From positions 1 through 11,299 of the forward strand of contig JAQUZV010000046.1 of assembly GCA_028691155.1 (NCBI GenBank): a stretch of 11,299 nucleotides of DNA, read 5' to 3'. Position 1 is the stretch's first letter, and each line of letters starts with the position of its first letter. This DNA is from Victivallales bacterium (GTDB lineage Bacteria; Verrucomicrobiota; Lentisphaeria; Victivallales; SZUA-371). Made by a program: the position numbers and the translations under genes. The notes under the pieces were generated by a model. That model searched no databases and was not told the origin of the DNA. It saw only the letters and a list, made by a program, of their open reading frames with translations. This document shows, piece after piece, positions 5,497 to 11,299 of the stretch.

Positions 5497-7125
5497 ATGA
5501 AATACCTGAAAGTGATGTTTCTGGGCATTCTGACGTTTGCGGCCGCCGGGCTGTGGGCGCAGGAAACGCCCGTTCTCGATGCCGTCATGGCCAAAACCGC
5601 CGTCAATCAGGATCAGGAACTGTTCCTCTGGCAGAGCAACCCCGACGGTACCCAAAGTATGGTTTACAACTGGGATAAACCGGCGACGATTTATTCTTTC
5701 TATCTGGAAAAGGATAAAAATCTGCTGCCCGGCAATCCGGCCATGGTGCTGGACATTCCCGGCCGCAGCAAAGCCCACGTGGTAATTTCGCAGTCCTGCC
5801 GGGTGGTCAGCCTGGGAGCCCGTGCCCGCGATGCGCTGGCGCTCAACAAGGGCGACGTGATCTTCACGGCCAAACCCCAGTCGCTGTACCATGATTCGGT
5901 GAATGAATCGTCCTCGGTCGACCAGAAAGGGCTGGATGAGATTCCGCACATGATCGGCAATCTGTGGCGCAGCACCGGTATTTACGACATGTACCGCCAG
6001 ACGAACGAAAACTTCAAGTCGACCTGGATTCTCGGCCTCGGCCGGTTTATCATGATGCTGGTCGGCATTCTGTTGCTCTATCTGGCCATTGTCAAGAAAT
6101 TCGAACCGTTGCTGTTGCTGCCGATCGGGTTCGGGGCGATTCTCGCCAACATTCCCATGGCCGGCATTGCCGAACCGAATGGTCTGCTGGGCATGGTGTA
6201 CAGCGTCGGGATTGAATCCGGCGTGTTTCCGCTGTTGATCTTCATGGGGGTCGGCGCCATGACCGACTTCGGTCCGCTGATCGCCAATCCGAAGACAGCG
6301 CTGCTCGGCGGTGCCGCTCAGTTCGGGATTTTCACGGCGCTGCTCGGCGCGGTAGCGCTGTCACAGCTCGACATCGGCATCAACTTCGTGCTGAAAGATG
6401 CCGCCAGTATCGGGATCATCGGCGGCGCCGACGGTCCGACCTCGATTTACGTGACCTCCAAACTGTCGCCGAAATTGCTTGGCGCCATTGCGGTGGCCGC
6501 GTATTCCTACATGGCGTTGGTCCCGATCATTCAGCCGCCGATCGTGAAGCTCTTCACGTCGAAGGCCGACCGTAAAATCAGAATGACGCAGCTGCGCCAT
6601 GTGTCGAAACTGGAAAAAATCATTTTCCCGATCATGATTACGCTGTTGTGCGCGTTCCTGCTGCCCGACGCCGCCCCGCTGATGGGGATGCTGATGTTCG
6701 GCAATCTGATGCGTGAATGCGGCGTGGTCGACCGTTTGAGCGACACCGCTCAGAATGCCCTGATCAACATCGTCACCATTTTCCTCGGACTGGCGGTCGG
6801 TTCCAAGCTGTCCGCCGATAAGTTCCTGAGCGTACAGACGCTGGGGATTCTGGTGCTGGGAGTCATTGCGTTCGCCGTCGGCACCGCGGCCGGGGTAATC
6901 TTCGGTCAGATCATGAAGAAACTCAGCGGCGGCAAGATCAATCCGATGATCGGCGCCGCCGGGGTTTCGGCCGTCCCGATGTCCGCCCGCGTCATCAACA
7001 AGATGGGGCTGGAGGCAGACCCCCACAACTTCCTGCTGATGCACGCCATGGGCCCGAATGTGGCCGGGGTGATCGGCTCGGCGGTTGCCGCCGGGATTTT
7101 GCTCAACGCACTGTCCGGGCTTTAA
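5497..7125 (+). CDS. oadB: Oxaloacetate decarboxylase beta chain, Na+ pump, with exported N-terminal extension
   Basis: The beta chain decarboxylates carboxybiotin and uses the energy to export Na+. The membrane core starts near residue 180 (GRFIMMLVGILLLYLAIVKKFEP) and carries the family signatures: GGADGPT at 309-315 with D312 matching the essential Asp of the Klebsiella protein, AYSYMALVPIIQPP at 335-348, and GAAGVSAVPMSARV at 486-499. The total of 542 residues is well above the usual 370-440. The extra length is N-terminal: a signal-peptide-like segment (residues 1-21, ending LWAQ) and about 150 polar residues unlike the core. The Lys pair after the first core helix fits an N-terminus outside the cytoplasm, so the extension is probably periplasmic. 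The gene begins 6 bases after oadA, with its GGAG inside the end of oadA, implying translational coupling. A strong terminator follows. Confidence 0.94.
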   Translation: MKYLKVMFLGILTFAAAGLWAQETPVLDAVMAKTAVNQDQELFLWQSNPDGTQSMVYNWDKPATIYSFYLEKDKNLLPGNPAMVLDIPGRSKAHVVISQSCRVVSLGARARDALALNKGDVIFTAKPQSLYHDSVNESSSVDQKGLDEIPHMIGNLWRSTGIYDMYRQTNENFKSTWILGLGRFIMMLVGILLLYLAIVKKFEPLLLLPIGFGAILANIPMAGIAEPNGLLGMVYSVGIESGVFPLLIFMGVGAMTDFGPLIANPKTALLGGAAQFGIFTALLGAVALSQLDIGINFVLKDAASIGIIGGADGPTSIYVTSKLSPKLLGAIAVAAYSYMALVPIIQPPIVKLFTSKADRKIRMTQLRHVSKLEKIIFPIMITLLCAFLLPDAAPLMGMLMFGNLMRECGVVDRLSDTAQNALINIVTIFLGLAVGSKLSADKFLSVQTLGILVLGVIAFAVGTAAGVIFGQIMKKLSGGKINPMIGAAGVSAVPMSARVINKMGLEADPHNFLLMHAMGPNVAGVIGSAVAAGILLNALSGL

Positions 7126-7148
7126 TCGCCGCCGACATTGCCGCTTAT

Positions 7149-7182
7149 CGGCCGTCGCCATCCGGCGACGGCCGTTTTTTTT
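7149..7182 (+). terminator. Intrinsic terminator of the oadGAB operon
   Basis: An 11-base perfect GC-rich stem (CGGCCGTCGCC at 7149-7159 pairing with 7164-7174) closes a 4-base loop and runs directly into eight T residues (7175-7182). It begins 23 bases after the oadB stop, so it separates the decarboxylase operon from the glycosyltransferase gene. Confidence 0.93.
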
Positions 7183-7289
7183 GCTTATTTTCCTGCCGCC
7201 GCACAATATCCGGCTCGTCGTCGCCGTTATAAATAACAGATAAAAAATTTACCGGCAACAGGTTCCGGGCAGAGGAAGAACGGGAGCAA

Positions 7290-8894
7290 ATGGAAACATC
7301 GCACATCGACCCGATCACCAGGCAATTTATGACGCAGCATCCGCTGGATTGTTCCTGCCGGATCATTTCCCGTCGCCAGATCGCGATTTACAGCGGGGCG
7401 GCCATCGCCTTGCTGGCATTGCTGCATTATCGCTGGGACTACTTTCTCTTTTTCGTCACGGCAGTGATGTCATTCTGGTATTTGGGCGCCGCGCTGTTCC
7501 GGGTCACCGCGGCGGCGGTTACCTGGCTGGGGCATGGAGAGAAGAAAGTTTCCGCCGCGCAACTGGCGGAACTGCGGGAGGAGGAACTGCCGGTCTATAC
7601 GATTTTCCTGCCGCTGTACCGGGAGGCCAATATTGCCGACAAGATCATCGGCAGCATGGAAAAACTTGATTACCCCCGCAACAAACTCGACATCAAGCTG
7701 CTGCTGGAACATGACGACCAGGCCACCATCAACGCCGTCGGGCAGTGTCGGTTGCCGGATTATTACGATGTCATTGTCGTACCCGACTGTCGCCCCAAGA
7801 CCAAACCGCGGGCCTGTAATTTCGGTCTGCAGCGCGCCCGGGGAGAACTCTGTGTAATTTTCGATGCCGAAGACCGTCCCGAACCGGATCAGTTGAAAAA
7901 AACCGCGTACGCCTTTCGTCACGCCCCGCCGGAACTGGCCTGCATCCAGGCCAAACTCAACTACTACAACGCCCGTCAAAATCTGCTGACCCGGCTCTTT
8001 ACCATCGAATATTCGACCACTTTCGATCTGTTGCTGGCCGGCATGCAGACTTTCAATGCACCGTTGCCGCTGGGCGGGACATCCAACCACTTCCGGACCG
8101 ATATTCTGCGCCGGATCGGGGGATGGGACCCTTTCAACGTCACCGAGGACTGCGACCTGGGCCTCCGTATTTACAAGGCCGGTTACCGCACCAGCATGAT
8201 CGACTCCACCACCTGGGAAGAAGCCAACTCCCAACTGTGGAACTGGCTTCGCCAACGTTCGCGCTGGGTCAAAGGATTTCTCCAGACCCATCTCACCCAT
8301 ACCCGTCACCCGCGGCGCACCCTGCGCGGAATCGGCTGGTGGGGCATGCTGACCTTTTATCTCAGTGTCGGAGCCAGTTCGCTGATGATGCTGGTCAATG
8401 TGATCTACTGGCTGGCGGGACTGGCTTACGCCGTGCTGTTTTTTCATGCGCTCGAACATGGAGTTCCGGCGGCCGATATCATCATCGGCCCTCAGGATAC
8501 GGGCGTCTATTCCGGCGTCAGGGTATTCGGATTCCATCTGACCGCCTGGCCGTTGTTCTATTCCGGACCACAGGAAAGTTGGTTCTGGTCCCGGTTGTCG
8601 CTGCTTTTCTTCGCGGTCGGCATGGTGTTGTTGCTGGCCAATTTCCTGTTCATAGGCATTCACCTGCTGGCATGTCTCCGCCGCCGCGATTATTTTCTGG
8701 CTCCCTATTGTCTGCTGATGCCGTTTTATTGGATCCTGATCTCACTGGGAGCCTGGAAAGGGCTGGTTCAATTGTTCACCAATCCTTTTTACTGGGAAAA
8801 AACCATTCATGGTCTGGACGAAAAGCGGCGGGAGCCGCCGCCCGCCGCCATCGGAGAAGCGGTTCCCGCCCTGAATGACGAAGCCGAACTGTAA
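7290..8894 (+). CDS. Membrane glycosyltransferase, family 2 (cellulose-synthase-like)
   Basis: This 534-residue enzyme is expected to transfer sugars from a nucleotide-sugar on the cytoplasmic face of the inner membrane, probably making or extending a polysaccharide. One or two N-terminal transmembrane helices (about 30-72) precede the GT2 domain (about 98-330): PVYTIFLPLYRE, LLLEHDD, the metal-binding DAEDRPEPDQ at 192-201, GGTSNHFR, the catalytic TED at 285-287 and QRSRW at 322-326. These are the D, DxD, TED and Q(Q/R)xRW motifs of processive GT2 synthases. At least three membrane segments follow (about 350-490), then NPFYWEKTIHG, a tail motif I associate with this subgroup. GGGAG and AGGAA precede the ATG at 7290; an ATG at 7329 is an alternative. 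The product sugar cannot be read from the sequence. A pseudopilin gene follows 28 bases downstream, probably co-transcribed. Confidence 0.92.
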   Translation: METSHIDPITRQFMTQHPLDCSCRIISRRQIAIYSGAAIALLALLHYRWDYFLFFVTAVMSFWYLGAALFRVTAAAVTWLGHGEKKVSAAQLAELREEELPVYTIFLPLYREANIADKIIGSMEKLDYPRNKLDIKLLLEHDDQATINAVGQCRLPDYYDVIVVPDCRPKTKPRACNFGLQRARGELCVIFDAEDRPEPDQLKKTAYAFRHAPPELACIQAKLNYYNARQNLLTRLFTIEYSTTFDLLLAGMQTFNAPLPLGGTSNHFRTDILRRIGGWDPFNVTEDCDLGLRIYKAGYRTSMIDSTTWEEANSQLWNWLRQRSRWVKGFLQTHLTHTRHPRRTLRGIGWWGMLTFYLSVGASSLMMLVNVIYWLAGLAYAVLFFHALEHGVPAADIIIGPQDTGVYSGVRVFGFHLTAWPLFYSGPQESWFWSRLSLLFFAVGMVLLLANFLFIGIHLLACLRRRDYFLAPYCLLMPFYWILISLGAWKGLVQLFTNPFYWEKTIHGLDEKRREPPPAAIGEAVPALNDEAEL

Positions 8895-8922
8895 CGCGAT
8901 CAACATATAAGGAAGCATCAAA

Positions 8923-9597
8923 ATGTTACATCGGAAGAGATTCACCCTCATCGAGCTCCTGACGGTTATCGCCATCATCGCGATTCTGGCCGGAATGTTG
9001 CTGCCGTCACTAAACACGGTACGGCGCAAAGCACGCACTGTCGTCTGCGCCAACAACCTGCGTCAGTTCGGCATCGGAATCACCGCCTATCGCAGCGACT
9101 TCAATGACCAATTTCCGCCCTGGCTCTCCGTTCTGTGCCCGGAATATATTGCGAGCGACAAAATCTATCACTGTTCCGAAGATCAAAATCCGTCGTCAAC
9201 CGCCCCCGCCGAATGGGATTCCTATTATGACGGCACCAGTAATCACAAATACAACAAGGCCTATGACCGGCCGGGCAGCGTCAGCTATTACGGCACGGCC
9301 GGCAATCCCCGTAACAACCAGGTGGAAAAAATCAGTTATTTTTATGAAATGACCGAAGCGGAATGCGATCAGCTGGGCTTTGCCGGCACGACCTGGAACA
9401 AGAAAAAACGCGACGATATGAAAAATGGGACCAACAGTTATACCAATGTCAAGTATGCCAGCACGCTCAGTTACTTTCCGATCGTCCGTTGCTTCTGGCA
9501 TCAGGAAAAGAAAGACAAACCGGTTCTGAACGTCTCGCAGAATGGCAATGTCTTCTACAGCGTCACCGAATGGGAAAAAAATACCTGGGATATGTAG
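8923..9597 (+). CDS. Type IV pilin-like (pseudopilin) protein with prepilin N-terminus
   Basis: The 224-residue protein starts with a short basic leader MLHRKR, then FTLIELLTVIAIIAILAGMLLP, a class III prepilin signal and membrane helix. Prepilin peptidase would cut between R6 and F7, leaving Glu at position +5 (E11) as in all pilins. The residue before the cut is Arg rather than the usual Gly. The rest (30-224) is exported and carries the NLRQ[FL]G-type segment common in the large pseudopilin families of Planctomycetes and Lentisphaerota, two cysteines early (C52, and C82 in YHCSED) and an aromatic-rich end (VFYSVTEW) like the terminal strand of those proteins. AAGGAAG sits 8 bases upstream. 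Its role is unknown; such genomes carry many copies, so this one need not belong to a secretion system. The short gap after the glycosyltransferase suggests an operon. Confidence 0.9.
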   Translation: MLHRKRFTLIELLTVIAIIAILAGMLLPSLNTVRRKARTVVCANNLRQFGIGITAYRSDFNDQFPPWLSVLCPEYIASDKIYHCSEDQNPSSTAPAEWDSYYDGTSNHKYNKAYDRPGSVSYYGTAGNPRNNQVEKISYFYEMTEAECDQLGFAGTTWNKKKRDDMKNGTNSYTNVKYASTLSYFPIVRCFWHQEKKDKPVLNVSQNGNVFYSVTEWEKNTWDM

Positions 9598-9667
9598 GCC
9601 CTGCGACATGGTTTCATTGGGAGCCGGCGACACCGCCGGCGCGCCAAAATAAACCGTAGCCGAGGAG

Positions 9668-9712
9668 GGGGGAAACGGGCGTAAAATCATCTTTATTCCT
9701 GTCGTTTCCCTT
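9668..9712. repeat. Inverted repeat with 25-base loop
   Basis: GGGAAACG (9670-9677) pairs with CGTTTCCC (9703-9710), extended to 10 pairs in RNA by two G-U pairs. The loop is AT-rich. There is no T-run, so it is not a standard intrinsic terminator; it might be an RNA stem in the 3' region of the pseudopilin transcript or chance. Confidence 0.35.
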
Positions 9713-10007
9713 GGTAATAAATTATTTACCGCTCGTTCAGCACGCCCGGGGCAAGAAATTGTCCGCACTTGCCGCCGACGGAGGAAATGCGACGCCTGTT
9801 CCCGTGTTTCCCCCGCCGTATTATCCCGCGTCACCATCATACGTCCTTCTGATCGCACGTCTACTCATCCCCTCACCCGGCTTCTCCCGATATTTTCCCG
9901 GCTCCTTTTCGTCATGGCGGCAACACCAGAAACCGGCCGAAATCTTTTCCGGGCCGGTCATCGGAGAGGGAAATATCGTCCTTCCCCGACGGGAATTCAC
10001 TTGATTT

Positions 10008-10036
10008 TTGGTTTCATCCCGCCATATTAATATAAT
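10008..10036 (+). promoter_or_regulatory. Promoter of the protein kinase gene
   Basis: A perfect TATAAT (10031-10036) has TTGGTT (10008-10013) 17 bases upstream. Transcription would start near 10043, leaving a leader of about 80 bases. TATTAA just before the -10 makes the region easy to melt (ATATTAATAT is itself palindromic). Confidence 0.55.
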
Positions 10037-10125
10037 CGGACATGTGATAACCAGTTTTTTTCTTTAACCCGGAACAATCAGCCGAAGACGAATAACGGCT
10101 CAGGTCGGACAGGAGAAGGGTTTCC

Positions 10126-11299
10126 ATGCAACATTACTGCGAACATTGCCGGAAAACGGTGGAAGCGCGGCGGGCGCCATTTTCCAACGCCCTGGTCTGT
10201 ACCATCTGCGGCAGTGAATTCGAAGTTGATTTTCTGGCTCCCGGCACCATCATCAACGGGTTCCGCATCGAAGAAGAGATCGGGCGCGGCAGTTTCGGCA
10301 TCGTCTACAAGGCCTTGCAGCTCAATTTGGAACGCATGGTAGCCATGAAGGTACTCGCCGACGAACTAGCGCAGGATTCCGATTTTGTCGACAACTTTTT
10401 CCGGGAAGCGCGCCTGGCCGCCCGCCTGAGCCATCCGAATATCGTCCAGGCGTTCGATGCCGGCGCCACGCCGGAAGGCATCTATTATTTTGCCATGGAG
10501 CTGATCGAAGGCGAAACGCTGGAGTCCCGGATCCGCCGGGACGGCCGGATGGAGGCGGGAGTCGCCGTCGACATTGCCCTGAAAATTGCCCGGGCCCTGG
10601 ACTATGCCTGGGAGCGACAGCACCTGACCCACGGCGACATCAAGCCGGAAAATATTATTCTCAACAGTTCCGGCGAGGCCAAGCTGGCCGACCTGGGATT
10701 GGCCAAAACCGCCCACGAGGAACGATCCGGCACTCTGATGGTTACGCCGCTGTACGCCCCGCCGGAAATCATCGGCAGCTCCCCCGATTTAGATCCGGTC
10801 CGCGCCGACATTTACTCTTTCGGCGGAACATTGTATCATATGCTCGGCGGCGTACCGCCTTTTGACGAAAACGATCCGGACGAGGTCATGGCCCGACACC
10901 TCAACGAAATTCCGGAATCACTGGCCATCCGCTTCCGGGTCAATACCGAACTGTCCTTTCTGGTGGATCGTATGCTGGCCAAAAATCCCGACGAACGACC
11001 ACAGTCATGGCAGGAGGTCATTGCCGCGCTGGAAGCACTCGATCTGTCCCGGCCGGCGCTGCAGAAAGACCGGCGGCGCGTCGCATCGCCCCTGAATAAC
11101 GGCCCTCGAAACCGACAGCGACGCCTTACCGGTCGTACCGTCGGGATATTGGCCGTCCTGTTTCTGCTCCTGCTGCTTTTTTCCCTTTACCTGGCCGGAA
11201 AAGAATATCGCCAGCGCCCCGCATCCGCTCACGATTCGGAATGGAACAAGCTGAAAACCGACCTTAAATTTCTCGACAAACCCAAGGCGCTGGCAATGG
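10126..11299 (+). CDS. Membrane-anchored Ser/Thr protein kinase with N-terminal zinc ribbon (3' end outside window)
   Basis: At least 391 residues of a eukaryotic-like (Hanks-type) kinase are visible, with the frame open at the window edge. Residues 1-35 hold CxxC pairs (C5/C8 and C25/C28), a probable zinc ribbon. The kinase domain follows: glycine loop GRGSFGIVYKA at 53-63, ATP-binding K75 in AMK, catalytic loop HGDIKPEN at 169-176, metal-binding D189 in ADLG, TPLYAPPE at 207-214, then DIYSFGGTLYHML and KNPDERP. All catalytic residues are present; HGD replaces HRD, making it a non-RD kinase, which usually need no activation-loop phosphorylation. A basic linker leads to one transmembrane helix at about 338-357, and the following part should be periplasmic, starting with a charged segment; a sensor domain may lie beyond the window. 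AGGAG is 10 bases before the ATG. Targets are unknown. Confidence 0.92.
   Translation, partial: MQHYCEHCRKTVEARRAPFSNALVCTICGSEFEVDFLAPGTIINGFRIEEEIGRGSFGIVYKALQLNLERMVAMKVLADELAQDSDFVDNFFREARLAARLSHPNIVQAFDAGATPEGIYYFAMELIEGETLESRIRRDGRMEAGVAVDIALKIARALDYAWERQHLTHGDIKPENIILNSSGEAKLADLGLAKTAHEERSGTLMVTPLYAPPEIIGSSPDLDPVRADIYSFGGTLYHMLGGVPPFDENDPDEVMARHLNEIPESLAIRFRVNTELSFLVDRMLAKNPDERPQSWQEVIAALEALDLSRPALQKDRRRVASPLNNGPRNRQRRLTGRTVGILAVLFLLLLLFSLYLAGKEYRQRPASAHDSEWNKLKTDLKFLDKPKALAM

Larger units (their letters stand above)
9598..10125. other. Intergenic region before the protein kinase gene
   Basis: No gene is convincing in these 528 bases: a 97-codon frame at 9711-10004 has no ribosome site, low complexity (Pro/Ser-rich) and no family resemblance. 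The region holds a 7-base GC stem with a 4-base loop at 9623-9640, 26 bases after the pseudopilin stop but without a T-run, so it is at best a weak terminator. Further on are a longer inverted repeat (9668-9712), an imperfect AT palindrome (GGTAATAAATTATTTACC, 9713-9730) and a promoter for the kinase gene. Confidence 0.55.

Noticed and set aside
3622..5949. 775-codon leftward open frame opposite oadA and oadB
   Set aside because: Its protein is dominated by Gly, Arg, His and Phe in the pattern expected from the antisense of a GC-rich gene, and it spans two solid genes on the other strand.
9711..10004. 97-codon open frame in the gap before the kinase
   Set aside because: No Shine-Dalgarno, Pro/Ser-rich low-complexity content, and no recognisable motif; ends close to the kinase promoter.
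1..11299. CRISPR array, transposase, phage, toxin-antitoxin or defence genes
   Set aside because: I looked for regularly spaced repeats, transposase motifs, terminal inverted repeats and tRNA-like cloverleaves and saw none; the gene content is metabolic, surface and regulatory.

Overview
The window is a stretch of GC-rich bacterial chromosome. It carries ten protein genes (two cut by the window ends, one broken by a frameshift) and no RNA gene, mobile element or CRISPR array that I can see. The pseudopilin-like protein with an ITLIELL-type N-terminus, the PVC-style Ser/Thr kinase with a zinc ribbon, and the divergent Na+-pumping decarboxylase suggest a member of the PVC superphylum, most likely Lentisphaerota (Victivallis-like, fermentative). 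This placement rests on remembered family resemblance, not on a search.

Left end (1-801): the 5' part of a GntR/FadR-type regulator is read leftward off the window. It diverges from a rightward unit. Between them lie two well-formed sigma70-type promoters, a palindrome sitting inside the regulator's own promoter (probable autoregulation), and a second palindrome at the predicted transcription start of the rightward unit. Rightward genes (802-1980): a small conserved-looking 82-residue protein of unknown function, then prmC (release-factor glutamine methyltransferase), which is split by an apparent one-base deletion in a C-run. prmC meets, tail to tail with a 38-base overlap, a leftward gene for an exported NAGPA-type phosphodiester glycosidase (1943-2851).

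Centre (3394-7182): a compact operon oadG-oadA-oadB encodes a biotin-dependent, membrane-bound, sodium-pumping oxaloacetate (or related 2-oxo acid) decarboxylase. Gamma anchors the complex, alpha carries the carboxyltransferase and the biotinyl domain, and beta decarboxylates carboxybiotin while exporting Na+. A strong intrinsic terminator closes the operon. Alpha is of an unusual sequence type, and beta has a roughly 150-residue exported N-terminal extension.

Right part (7290-11299): a membrane glycosyltransferase of family 2 (cellulose-synthase-like processive type) is followed 28 bases later by a type IV pilin-like protein. After a 528-base gap with one good promoter comes a membrane-anchored Ser/Thr protein kinase with an N-terminal zinc ribbon, which runs off the right end.

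I found no clear novel defence, mobile or RNA-based system. The points most worth a second look are the prmC frameshift, the OadB extension, the duplicated motif in OadA, the palindromes at 656-668 and 739-751, and the small protein upstream of prmC.
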